A stretch of 64,000 bases of DNA from Clostridium porci (GCF_009696375.1 NZ_VUMD01000012.1:79307-143306); one strand, 5' to 3'. Positions 49,649-57,863 are shown, counted from the first letter of the stretch. Numbers and translations: made by a program. Notes: generated by a model not told the origin, from the sequence alone.

Positions 49649-51271
49649 ATGAATATAAAAGAAAAAACAGTAGCTTTAATTGACTCTCTAAAAGCAACTT
49701 GTCAGACATACGGAATGGGAAATGACGGTAACGAGTATAAGATTATTACCCAAGTGTTCCTTTACAAATTCCTGAATGATAAGTTCGGATATGAAGTAAA
49801 AAAACTAAGTGCTAAACTTCGGGACGCAGAAAAATGGGAGCTTGTATATGCTGAAATGTCGGAAGAAGATGTTTTTGATATTTTTGATGGACTATCCCCT
49901 GAAGTTCCTCGATTATATCCGGAACATCTTATTGCTAATCTTTGGAATCAGCAAGCAAAAGGTGATTTTGATTTGATATTTGATAGCACAATGACGGATA
50001 TTGCCGATAAGAATATGGATATATTCTCGACGCAGACGACACAAAACACTAAAATTCCTTTGTTTGAAAAACTGACGCAATATGTAACTGATGATGCGGC
50101 AAGAGCGCCGTTTGCAAGAGCGTTGGTTGATAAGTTGGTAAACTTTTCTTTTGAAGAAGCGTTTGTAGAGCATTATGACTTCTTTGCAACGATTTTTGAG
50201 TATTTGATTAAGGATTACAATACTGCCGGCGGCGGTAAATATGCAGAGTATTATACTCCTCATTCCATTGCCACGATTATGGCTCGTCTGCTTGTGGGTA
50301 ATGACAGCGATTTACATAGTATAGAGTGTTACGACCCTTCCGCCGGAACAGGAACTCTCTTGATGGCGTTGGGACATCAAATCGGCGAAGATAAGTGTAC
50401 CATTTTTGCACAGGATATATCTCAGCGAAGTAACAAAATGCTGAAATTGAATTTGATTTTGAACGGCTTGGTATCTTCTCTTGACCACGCTATTCAAGGT
50501 GATACATTGGTATCTCCTTATCATAAATCAGATAGTGGACAGGGACTTAGACAATTCGATTATGTGGTATCCAATCCTCCGTTCAAAATGGACTTCTCGG
50601 ATACGAGAGAAAAGATTGCGGCAATGCCTGCGAGATTTTGGGCTGGAGTGCCGAAAGTACCTGCAAAGAAAAAAGAAAGTATGGCGATATACACACTTTT
50701 CATTCAGCACGTGCTTAATTCTTTGAAGCAAAAAGGTAAAGGGGCAATCGTTGTGCCGACCGGATTTGTAACATCAAAAACCGGTGTGGAAAAGAAGATT
50801 TTACAGCACATTGTAGATGAACATATCGTTTACGGCTGTATCAGTATGCCTTCAAATGTATTTGCTAATACCGGAACGAATGTGTCGGTGCTGTTCTTTG
50901 ATAATTCAAAGCAGACAGATAAGGTCGTTCTGATTGACGCCTCCAAGCTCGGCGAAGAATACAAAGAAGGTAACAATCAGAAACGCAGACTTCGTGACTT
51001 TGAAATTGATAAAATTGTTGATACATTTTTGAATAAAGAAGTCGTAGATGATTTCTCAGTTGCGGTTACTTATGATGAAATCAAAGAGAAAAAATATTCT
51101 CTTTCCGCAGGGCAGTATTTCGATGTCAAAATTGAATATGTCGAGTTATCGCAGGACGAGTTTATTGCTCGTATGAGTGCTTATGCAGAGAAATTGCAGG
51201 AGTATTTCACAGAGGGTGATAAACTGAAAATAGAAATTATGGAACAGTTAAAGAAGGTAAAATATGAGTAG
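49649..51271 (+). CDS. hsdM: Type I restriction enzyme, M (methylase) subunit
   Basis: A 540 aa N6-adenine methyltransferase that works with the S subunit. An N-terminal helical domain is followed by the SAM motif PSAGTGTLL near residue 231 and the catalytic NPPF at 309-312. GIVVPTGFVTSKTGVE-like residues follow, and a C-terminal helix faces HsdS. AAGGAGAACCTG precedes the ATG. It overlaps hsdS-A by 8 bases. Confidence 0.96.
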   Translation: MNIKEKTVALIDSLKATCQTYGMGNDGNEYKIITQVFLYKFLNDKFGYEVKKLSAKLRDAEKWELVYAEMSEEDVFDIFDGLSPEVPRLYPEHLIANLWNQQAKGDFDLIFDSTMTDIADKNMDIFSTQTTQNTKIPLFEKLTQYVTDDAARAPFARALVDKLVNFSFEEAFVEHYDFFATIFEYLIKDYNTAGGGKYAEYYTPHSIATIMARLLVGNDSDLHSIECYDPSAGTGTLLMALGHQIGEDKCTIFAQDISQRSNKMLKLNLILNGLVSSLDHAIQGDTLVSPYHKSDSGQGLRQFDYVVSNPPFKMDFSDTREKIAAMPARFWAGVPKVPAKKKESMAIYTLFIQHVLNSLKQKGKGAIVVPTGFVTSKTGVEKKILQHIVDEHIVYGCISMPSNVFANTGTNVSVLFFDNSKQTDKVVLIDASKLGEEYKEGNNQKRRLRDFEIDKIVDTFLNKEVVDDFSVAVTYDEIKEKKYSLSAGQYFDVKIEYVELSQDEFIARMSAYAEKLQEYFTEGDKLKIEIMEQLKKVKYE

Positions 51272-51800
51272 ATATAAATTAGGAGATATATCAGAGATAC
51301 AATCTGGACCATTTGGCACACAACTTCATAAAGACGAGTATGTTTCTGAAGGAATACCTATGTTAAATTCTAAAAATATAGGCAACGGAGTGATAGTCGA
51401 AGATTCTCTTGATTTTGTGCCTGAGTCTGTTTGTGCAAGACTGCCTAGATATATTCTAAAAGAAGGCGATATTTTATTTGGACGAGCAGGAACAATAGAA
51501 AGACATACATATGTTGATAGTAAATACGACGGTTGTTTTCAAGGCACAAATTGCATTAGGATTAGATGTAAAAATAAGCAAAAATCGCTATATATTTCAT
51601 ATTACTTATGGTTAAGTGAATTGAAAGTGAAAATAGAAAATGTTGCGGGAGGTTCCATTCAATCATATATAACAACGGATTTGTTAAAAGATATAGAAAT
51701 TGAAATACCCGATGATTATGAAAAACAAGCAAATTTTTTTCTCCTGATAGATGAAAAAATACGTAATAATAATCAAATAAACGATAATTTAGCGGCTTAG
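51264..51800 (+). CDS. hsdS: HsdS half-gene A (first recognition domain, expressed position)
   Basis: A 178 aa half-length specificity subunit with one target-recognition domain (YKLGDISEIQSGPFGTQLHK start) and the beginning of the central helix (EKIRNNNQINDNL), after which it stops at AA. A full HsdS has two such units (about 400 aa). The truncation point is the 15 bp inversion site at 51778. Inversion with the site at 52513-52527 would continue the frame INDNL into EQQLRVLYDYWF and the B half. As a half-S it might still dimerise to give a palindromic target, as known for some systems. Confidence 0.9.
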   Translation: MSRYKLGDISEIQSGPFGTQLHKDEYVSEGIPMLNSKNIGNGVIVEDSLDFVPESVCARLPRYILKEGDILFGRAGTIERHTYVDSKYDGCFQGTNCIRIRCKNKQKSLYISYYLWLSELKVKIENVAGGSIQSYITTDLLKDIEIEIPDDYEKQANFFLLIDEKIRNNNQINDNLAA

Positions 51801-51844
51801 TCCTCAATGGTGGCTTGACCGTTCATAAGCATTGGAAGAAGCCA
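51777..51844. repeat. 68 bp direct repeat, copy 1
   Basis: Identical to 54385-54452. It covers the inversion site, the stop of the forward half-gene and the coding sequence for the C-terminal LLPMLMNGQATIED on the reverse strand. Confidence 0.9.
51778..51792 (+). repeat. hsdS inversion site 1 (forward)
   Basis: TAAACGATAATTTAG, encoding I/V-N-D-N-L in the central hsdS helix. It is one of four copies, two in each orientation. Confidence 0.85.
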
Positions 51845-52498
51845 GTCACGGAGTTTAACAAGTTCTTGATTTTCACAAATATTTTTACTGATTTGTGAAT
51901 ATATAAGTTGTGTTACTTCGTGATAAGCCTGTAATATGTTTGCGTCGGGAATGATAATATGCACACCTGCTAAGTCATCATTATTAACAGCTTCCTGAGT
52001 AGCTCCATGAGCAAGCATATCTTTGTGGACTTCAAAGTATGGGTTAGCGATATATGAAGCAATATACTCAAAACTATTTTCCTCACATTGTAATCCACAA
52101 AATCCTGTTGAAAGAATAGAACTTGATATAACAGATTGCATTTCTTTGTTGAGGTAAAGATGTTTGATACTATTCTTCATCTTGGCGAACCATACTGAGT
52201 TTACACTTGGCTGCATATTGGCACGACTTTCTCTGCCTTCATAGTCGATAATCGTTCCAGTTGAAATTGAAGTACCTTTAACATCAGCCGTTGCCAAATA
52301 TGTTTTCGTATCAAACATTTCTACTCCCGGCTTAATAACGGAAGAAAGACAGTTTGATATAACTGATTGGACTTTCCAATCATTGGGAATGTTACGCTTT
52401 AGAATATCATTCCACACCATTTTACCGCCTGATGAACGATAAGGTCTGCCGTTTTTGTCGGGGAAGTCAAATTGAGTAAACCAATAATCATATAACAC
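51797..52498 (-). CDS. HsdS half-gene B (reverse, silent cassette)
   Basis: The second half of an HsdS on the opposite strand. Its frame is open back through the inversion site (VNDNLEQQLRVLYDYWF), then has a spacer FPDKNGRPYRSSGG, a target-recognition domain (about 52380-51950) and the C-terminus RDWLLPMLMNGQATIED. The GTG at 52498 is only the first possible start and has no convincing ribosome binding site, so it is probably not translated in this orientation. After inversion it would join half A in frame. Confidence 0.85.
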   Translation of the reverse strand: MLYDYWFTQFDFPDKNGRPYRSSGGKMVWNDILKRNIPNDWKVQSVISNCLSSVIKPGVEMFDTKTYLATADVKGTSISTGTIIDYEGRESRANMQPSVNSVWFAKMKNSIKHLYLNKEMQSVISSSILSTGFCGLQCEENSFEYIASYIANPYFEVHKDMLAHGATQEAVNNDDLAGVHIIIPDANILQAYHEVTQLIYSQISKNICENQELVKLRDWLLPMLMNGQATIED

Positions 52499-52512
52499 CC
52501 TGAGTTGCTGCT

Positions 52513-52527
52513 CTAAATTATCGTTTA
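52513..52527 (-). repeat. hsdS inversion site 2 (reverse)
   Basis: Reverse complement of TAAACGATAATTTAG, exact over 15 bp to site 1. Confidence 0.85.
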
Positions 52528-52558
52528 CAATAGCACTGTTTAGAAGAAGGGAGAATTT

Positions 52559-52759
52559 ATGAAATTCGGAATGAGAACGCCAAGCCTTAAGAAATCTATC
52601 AAGGCAAGAACAACCGGAAGGGCAAAAAGAGCTGTAAAAAAAGCGGTTATTCCCGGCTACGGAAAGAAAGGTGTCGGCTGGATTAAAAATCCTAAGAAAG
52701 CGGCATATAACAAAGTTTACAAAAAGACTTCATTCAGTATTTTTGATTTGGTCAAGTGA
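52559..52759 (+). CDS. 66 aa basic protein, unknown
   Basis: A Lys/Arg/Gly-rich protein (MKFGMRTPSLKKSIKARTTG start; later KKAVIPGYGKKGVGWIKNPK). AGAAGGGAG precedes the ATG. I recall near-identical small proteins from clostridial prophages and mobile elements, function unknown. It sits just outside the B cassette, between the inversion site and the recombinase. Its basic character suggests DNA or RNA binding, perhaps as an accessory factor for the recombinase (speculation). Confidence 0.7.
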   Translation: MKFGMRTPSLKKSIKARTTGRAKRAVKKAVIPGYGKKGVGWIKNPKKAAYNKVYKKTSFSIFDLVK

Positions 52760-52864
52760 TTTTTGCTTGCAATGATAAATATATACCCTCTACCAACGGC
52801 GGAGGAAGCAAAGGGACTGCCGTTGCAAGTCGTTCTCTAAGATAAATTCAAAGGAGAATAGACT

Positions 52865-53848
52865 GTGAAACAAGATTTAATCAAAGATGTTGTTCAGGGA
52901 ATGTTACCATACTTGAACAATGCACAAAGTGAAAAGTTGCAAGAAGTTTTGACTTATGTTCTTGCAGAGTATGAGGTAACGGAAAATCAAAATAAAGAGA
53001 ATAACTCGGAGCAGAATTTTGTAGAGCTGTTCCTATCGGCAAAGCGTATAGAGGGCTGTTCCGAGAAATCTCTTAAATATTATAAAGCAACTATTGAAAC
53101 AATGCTTTGTGACCTTCAAAAAGATGTTAAGCACATTGTAACTGATGACATCAGAGGATACTTAACGGCGTATCAGGAAAAGAAAAAATCGAGCAAGGTA
53201 ACAATCGACAATATTCGCCGTATTTTATCAAGTTTCTTCTCTTGGCTGGATGACGAAGATTATATTTTGAAAAGTCCGGTCAGGAGGATACATAAAGTAA
53301 AGACAGGTACAAACATTAAGGAAACTTATTCCGATGAAGCATTGGAGCTTATGAGGGATAACTGCACGGAACTTCGAGATTTGGGGATGATTGATATGCT
53401 TGCTTCGACAGGTATGCGTGTCGGAGAAATGGTATTGCTGAATAAGAACGATATAGACTTTAATGAGAGAGAATGTATCGTGTTCGGTAAAGGCAGCAAG
53501 GAGCGAGTGGTCTATTTTGACGCTCGGACAAAGATACATTTGCAGAATTACTTGGATAGCAGAACGGACGATAATCCGGCGCTGTTTGTATCGCTGAAAT
53601 CGCCACACGAAAGGTTGAAAATCGGCGGCGTCGAAGTTCGGCTTCGTGAGTTTGGAAAAAGATTAGGATTGCAAAAGGTACACCCGCACAAGTTCAGGCG
53701 TACACTTGCAACTATGGCAATAGATAAGGGAATGCCCATTGAGCAACTTCAACAGCTTTTGGGGCATAAAAAGATAGACACGACCTTGCAATACGCAATG
53801 GTAAAACAGAGTAATGTAAAAATGGCGCATAGAAAATTTATAGGATAA
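52865..53848 (+). CDS. Tyrosine recombinase, likely hsdS invertase
   Basis: A 327 aa integrase-family recombinase with an N-terminal SAM-like core-binding domain (residues about 55-145) and a complete catalytic set: Arg185 in STGMRVGE, His275 and Arg278 in HKFR, His301 in LLGHKK, Tyr310 in TLQYAMV. The start is GTG after AAAGGAG. It lies between two hsdS cassette pairs with four copies of one short site, so it is most likely the enzyme that inverts the cassettes, like the recombinases of phase-variable type I RM loci in streptococci. A hairpin (AACGGC/GCCGTT near 52796-52826) lies in its leader. Confidence 0.92.
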   Translation: MKQDLIKDVVQGMLPYLNNAQSEKLQEVLTYVLAEYEVTENQNKENNSEQNFVELFLSAKRIEGCSEKSLKYYKATIETMLCDLQKDVKHIVTDDIRGYLTAYQEKKKSSKVTIDNIRRILSSFFSWLDDEDYILKSPVRRIHKVKTGTNIKETYSDEALELMRDNCTELRDLGMIDMLASTGMRVGEMVLLNKNDIDFNERECIVFGKGSKERVVYFDARTKIHLQNYLDSRTDDNPALFVSLKSPHERLKIGGVEVRLREFGKRLGLQKVHPHKFRRTLATMAIDKGMPIEQLQQLLGHKKIDTTLQYAMVKQSNVKMAHRKFIG

Positions 53849-53859
53849 AGGAGAAAAAT

Positions 53860-54408
53860 ATGCGTAAGGTTAAACTCGGAGAAACTCTATCAGTTAAACA
53901 CGGTTGGTCATTTAAGGGAGAATACTTTGCAGAAAGCGGAGAACAAAGTTTATTAACTCCGGGCAACTTTTACGAAAAAGGCGGATTTAAGCCTAATAAC
54001 GGAAAAGAAAGATATTATACAGACAAATATCCGGAAGAATACTTATGCCATAAAGGTGATTTAGTAGTGGCAATGACTCAGCAAGCGGAAGGCCTTTTGG
54101 GGAGTACAGCTTTAGTTCCTGAAGATAATAAATATTTGCATAATCAGCGAATAGGACTCATCACTTGTGATGAAACACAGCTCAACAAACTATTTGCATA
54201 TTATCTTTTTATGACAAAAAGTGTTAGGGAGCAATTAGAAAGAAGTGCATCAGGCACAAAAGTCAAGCATACTTCTCCGGAAAGAATATATGATGTTGAG
54301 GTTGAAATTCCCGATTTATTTTCACAAGAGAAAATAGCCAAATTACTAATGACTATTGATGGAAAAATAAGTGCTAATCTTTCGATAAACGATAATTTAG
54401 CGGCTTAG
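53860..54408 (+). CDS. HsdS half-gene C (forward)
   Basis: A 182 aa half-length specificity subunit: one target-recognition domain (VKLGETLSVKHGWSFKGEYF start) followed by ISANLSINDNLAA and a stop. It has its own ribosome binding site (AAAGGAG), 11 bases after the recombinase, so it can be translated with it. It ends in the same 68 bp repeat as half A. Inversion with site 4 would fuse it to half D; recombination with site 2 would give other pairs. Confidence 0.87.
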   Translation: MRKVKLGETLSVKHGWSFKGEYFAESGEQSLLTPGNFYEKGGFKPNNGKERYYTDKYPEEYLCHKGDLVVAMTQQAEGLLGSTALVPEDNKYLHNQRIGLITCDETQLNKLFAYYLFMTKSVREQLERSASGTKVKHTSPERIYDVEVEIPDLFSQEKIAKLLMTIDGKISANLSINDNLAA

Positions 54409-54452
54409 TCCTCAATGGTGGCTTGACCGTTCATAAGCATTGGAAGAAGCCA
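54385..54452. repeat. 68 bp direct repeat, copy 2
   Basis: Identical to 51777-51844. Homologous recombination between the two direct copies would delete the recombinase and cassettes B and C. Confidence 0.9.
54386..54400 (+). repeat. hsdS inversion site 3 (forward)
   Basis: TAAACGATAATTTAG, same orientation and frame position as site 1. Confidence 0.85.
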
Positions 54453-54988
54453 ATCTCTTAGAGCAATAAGTTGCTGATTTTCCTTAAAATTAGCTGAAAT
54501 AGTGTCAAACAGCGGCATTACTTGCTGATTAAATGCTTCAATTTCCGTTTCAACAGGAATATATATTGGTCTATCCTTCAGCAAAGGCTTTTGCAGATGT
54601 TTTAATCCCGTTCCTTGAAAGAATTTTTGGTCAAGCTCAGGCTGAATTGAGAGCAGAAGAAGATACAAATAGTCCGACAATTCCTTTTGGGCAGAAATAC
54701 ACCAAGTATCTGTTGAATAAGCTGCTTGTCCAACATAGAATTTGACATCAGCATTACCACCAGTATTAAGGAAACAGTAGCGACCATCAACAAACGGCTC
54801 TTTCCATTTCAAAATGGCTGCTCCGCTTGTGAAAAACGGAAAATCTCCATTTGAAATTTTTGCTTCTCCAACTTGAATAGATGATTTTTCTGCTTCAATG
54901 AGGACATCTTTCAGTTTGCCGTTTGGCTTTTTGGAGAAAAAAGTGTGCATATAAATATCATAAGCCATCGACGATAAATTATCGTTTA
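54405..54988 (-). CDS. HsdS half-gene D (reverse, silent cassette)
   Basis: A reverse-strand second half of HsdS. From the inversion site the frame reads LNDNLSSMAYDIYMHTFF, a spacer, a target-recognition domain (NGKLKDVLIEAEKSSIQVG ...) and the shared end RDWLLPMLMNGQATIED. The open frame continues upstream into the next gene's antisense, but that part is a shadow. No ribosome binding site drives it in this orientation. The recognition domain differs from A, B and C, so the locus offers four domains. Confidence 0.82.
54975..54988 (-). repeat. hsdS inversion site 4 (reverse)
   Basis: Reverse complement of TAAACGATAATTTA; 14 of the 15 site bases are kept. Confidence 0.8.
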
Positions 54989-55012
54989 ATGTAAATCCAA
55001 AGGGGTGTTTTA

Positions 55013-55444
55013 GTGAAAAATGCAGAAGATAAGATAGAAATAATATTAGCACAGTGGCAAACTTGTGTAGAAATGGCAAATTCCATTAGCCAACGTAGAG
55101 ATACTATGAATAATATCTTTGTCACATTGAATGTAGCAATTATTGCAGCGGTTTCAATAACTTGGAATATAAAATCCTTGTTTATCCTTATCGCAGGAAT
55201 TGTTGTTTGTGTTATTTGGTTGTTGTTTATTAGAAATTACAAGTTGCTCAACACTGAAAAGTTTCATGTAATAAATAGTATTGAAAAGAATTTACCAGTA
55301 CAACCATTTAATGATGAGTGGGAAAAACTGAAAAATAATAAAAAATATACAGATGGTACTAAATTGGAAAAAACACTTCCGATAATGTTTATCATTTTAT
55401 ATATAGTTGCTGTTATTACTATTGCCATTATTAAATTTTGTTAA
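55013..55444 (+). CDS. Small three-helix membrane protein (RipA-family/SLATT-like)
   Basis: A 143 aa protein with an N-terminal amphipathic helix (residues 5-30), membrane helices at about 34-50 and 54-73, a cytoplasmic loop with LPVQPFNDEWEKL, and a third helix at 122-141. It resembles the family NCBI names RipA family octameric membrane protein, which is SLATT-like in layout. The GTG start follows AAAGGGG. A TIR-type protein gene starts 12 bases later, so the two likely act together, with the membrane protein as pore or anchor (inference). Confidence 0.65.
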   Translation: MKNAEDKIEIILAQWQTCVEMANSISQRRDTMNNIFVTLNVAIIAAVSITWNIKSLFILIAGIVVCVIWLLFIRNYKLLNTEKFHVINSIEKNLPVQPFNDEWEKLKNNKKYTDGTKLEKTLPIMFIILYIVAVITIAIIKFC

Positions 55445-55456
55445 GGAGGAGATTAT

Positions 55457-55852
55457 ATGACTTACAACTTATTTATCAGTCACTCTTGGAATTATTCTAA
55501 TGCATATAATGATTTGGTTAGATTACTTGATTCAAAACCATATTTTAACTATAAGAATTATTCAGTGCCCAAAGATGACCCTATACATAATGCACCTTAC
55601 GATTATCAATTAAGAGCAGCTATCCGAAATCAAATGCAGCACGCAAGTTGCATTTTAATTCTTGCGGGTGTGTATTCAAGTTATAGCAAATGGATAAATA
55701 TTGAAATTCAACTTGCACAAGAGATGGGAAAGAAAATTATTGCCATTGAGCCGTGGGCTTCTGAAAGAATATCGTTGGTTGTTAAAAGGGCTGCAAGCCA
55801 AATTGTTAAGTGGAACACCGACTCTATTGTAAAAGCAATCAGAGGATATTAA
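55457..55852 (+). CDS. ThsB-like TIR domain protein (DUF1863)
   Basis: A 131 aa single-domain protein beginning with the TIR signature NLFISHSWNYSNAYNDLVRLL. FNYKNYSVPKDDPIH, ILILAGVYSSYSKWINIEI and a late IVKWNTDSIVKAI follow. This is the MTH538/DUF1863 TIR subclass found in Thoeris ThsB sensors, which make cyclic ADP-ribose-type signals. No ThsA (SIR2) gene is nearby; the partner is the membrane protein just upstream. AAGGAGGAGA precedes the ATG. A role in phage defence is likely from family and location. Confidence 0.8.
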   Translation: MTYNLFISHSWNYSNAYNDLVRLLDSKPYFNYKNYSVPKDDPIHNAPYDYQLRAAIRNQMQHASCILILAGVYSSYSKWINIEIQLAQEMGKKIIAIEPWASERISLVVKRAASQIVKWNTDSIVKAIRGY

Positions 55853-55855
55853 ACA

Positions 55856-56053
55856 TTGAAATCGCGTTCTGAAAAGGGCAAAGGTTTGATTGTCGATTAT
55901 ATCGACATTAAGAAAAACATGAATATAGCACCAAAAAAGAACACGAACTTTGAAAGTGAAGAATTTGAGGGCGTTGAGCAGTCGATAATGCTTGATGATG
56001 TTTATAAAGATGTTCTTGAACAGGCTGAAAATTTCAAGAAATACGCTAAATAG
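55856..56053 (+). pseudogene. Fragment of a type I HsdR gene
   Basis: A 65-codon frame from a TTG. It contains KGLIVDYIDIKKNMNIA and then EQAENFKKYAK, segments that resemble motifs in the C-terminal half of HsdR proteins, joined with the middle lost. It is not derived from the intact hsdR of this window, whose matching region (YGFVIDFADIKKNF) differs. The remnant may still be translated, but I treat it as broken. Confidence 0.5.
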
Positions 56054-56067
56054 GGAGGTAAAATACG

Positions 56068-57843
56068 GTGCAAACAAACGATAAACCTATTACGGAACTT
56101 ATGTTCGCTATAAACGAAGGAAAGACACAGCTTCCGGATTTTCAGAGAGGTTGGGTTTGGGAAGATAATAGAATACAGGCTCTTATAGCAAGTATTACAA
56201 ACAACTTTCCGGTAGGAGCAGCTATGTTTTTGGAGTATGGAAATGAGAGTGTTCGCTTCAAATACAGAGTAATTGAAGGTGCGCCATCAAATGGGAATTC
56301 TCCATCCGAACTTATCCTTGATGGACAGCAAAGATTAACTTCTATCTATTCCGCACTGTTTAATTCTGCTCCGGTACATACCCGTACAGATAAAGGTAAG
56401 GAAATATACAGATATTATTATATTGATATCGAAAAGGCTCTTGACCCTGCGGGTGATAGAGAGGATGCTATCTTTTCTGTTCCTGAAAACAGAATTGTAA
56501 CATCAAACTTTGGTCGAGATATAGATTTGGATTTGTCCGACCGTACAAAAGAGTTTGAAAAGAAAATGTTTCCACTTAATATCATTTTGAATTTTACGGA
56601 AGTTCAAAATTGGCAAAATCAATATTACGCGTATTGTAATTATAATCCGGAAGCAATTAAGGAATTTACTGAGTTCAATACGAAAGTTATTATGCAGACA
56701 ATGCAGTATAAAATGCCCGTCATTCTTCTCGGCAAAGAAACACCGAAGGAAGCTGTATGTCAGGTGTTTGAAAATGTTAACACCGGCGGTGTATCACTGA
56801 CCGTATTTGAACTTATAACTGCAATTTTTGCAATGGACGATTTTGAACTGCGAAAAGATTGGGAGGATAGGCGGGAGAAATTCTTTGCTGGTGATTTATT
56901 ATCTATTATCACAGCAACAGATTTTCTTGTTGCCTGCACTTTGTTGTCAACTTATAAAAAAGGAGGAACTGTAAGTTGTAAAAAGAAGGATGTGCTAAAC
57001 TTATCTCTCAGCGATTATAAGAAATATGCGGATGTTTTATCCAATGGATTTGTTGAAGCAGAGAAAATGCTTCAGGAAGAACGTATCTTTTCGAGTAGAG
57101 ATTTGCCGTATTCAACTCAACTAATTCCATTGGCAGTTATTTGCACGTTGCTGAATGATGGCCACAGAATTAAAGTTACGAATATAAAAAATAAAATTAA
57201 ACAATGGTATTGGTGCGGAGTGTTTGGCGAGCTGTATGGAAGTGCAAATGAAACTCGCTATGTTAATGATGTTGTAGGCATTATGGAATGGATAGAAAAT
57301 GAAGTAACTGCTCCAAAAACGGTTCAGGAAGCATACTTCAATCCAACACGGCTCATCACTTTACAAACTAGACAGTCTGCTGCATATAAAGGAATAATGG
57401 CTTTGATACTAAAAAATCATTGCAAAGATTTCATTAGCGGACGAGAAATGGATTTCACTGTGTATAAGGCAGAGAACATTGATATACATCATATCTTTCC
57501 AAGAGATTATTGCGAAAAGCAGAATTATCCAAGAGAGAAATGGAACTCTATTGTGAATAAAACACCAATAACCTATTCAACGAACCGAGAAATAGGTGGT
57601 GTTGCACCGAGTAAATACTTGGAAAAGATTGAAAATAAAGGTCAGGTTAATACGCCGGCACTCGATGAATATCTGAAATCGCATTGGATTGATGTGGATA
57701 GTTGTCGAAAAGATGATTTTGATATGCATATTGTGCATAGAGCAAAAATGCTTTTGGACTCTATCGAAAAGGCTACCGGTAAATCAATTTCCGGCAGAGA
57801 AAGTGAAGATGTCATTAGGTTATTTGGAAGCAGACTTGGCTAA
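56068..57843 (+). CDS. GmrSD-type type IV restriction enzyme (DUF262 plus HNH)
   Basis: A 591 aa protein. The N-terminal DUF262 domain (LPDFQRGWVWEDNRIQALI, then DGQQR at 85-89) hydrolyses nucleotides in GmrS-type enzymes. The C-terminal part carries an HNH/DUF1524-like motif (Asp472, His474, His475 in DIHHIFPRDYC; later TYSTNREIGG). Single-chain GmrSD proteins cut phage DNA with modified bases such as glucosylated cytosine. The start is GTG after GGGAGG. Neighbours are defence genes on both sides. The exact DNA modification sensed here is unknown. Confidence 0.85.
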   Translation: MQTNDKPITELMFAINEGKTQLPDFQRGWVWEDNRIQALIASITNNFPVGAAMFLEYGNESVRFKYRVIEGAPSNGNSPSELILDGQQRLTSIYSALFNSAPVHTRTDKGKEIYRYYYIDIEKALDPAGDREDAIFSVPENRIVTSNFGRDIDLDLSDRTKEFEKKMFPLNIILNFTEVQNWQNQYYAYCNYNPEAIKEFTEFNTKVIMQTMQYKMPVILLGKETPKEAVCQVFENVNTGGVSLTVFELITAIFAMDDFELRKDWEDRREKFFAGDLLSIITATDFLVACTLLSTYKKGGTVSCKKKDVLNLSLSDYKKYADVLSNGFVEAEKMLQEERIFSSRDLPYSTQLIPLAVICTLLNDGHRIKVTNIKNKIKQWYWCGVFGELYGSANETRYVNDVVGIMEWIENEVTAPKTVQEAYFNPTRLITLQTRQSAAYKGIMALILKNHCKDFISGREMDFTVYKAENIDIHHIFPRDYCEKQNYPREKWNSIVNKTPITYSTNREIGGVAPSKYLEKIENKGQVNTPALDEYLKSHWIDVDSCRKDDFDMHIVHRAKMLLDSIEKATGKSISGRESEDVIRLFGSRLG

Positions 57844-57863
57844 AGGTATCGGAGGAATTTAAA

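Noticed and set aside
51777..54988. CRISPR array from the repeated short sites and 68 bp repeats
   Set aside because: There are only four short sites and two long copies, they lie inside hsdS coding sequence in both orientations, and spacing is irregular with no cas gene.
54989..55079. Upstream extension of the reverse hsdS-D frame into the membrane protein gene
   Set aside because: Beyond the inversion site the residues no longer resemble HsdS; it is antisense of the next gene.
55457..55852. Canonical Thoeris system
   Set aside because: Only a ThsB-like TIR protein is present; no SIR2-domain ThsA is encoded in the window.
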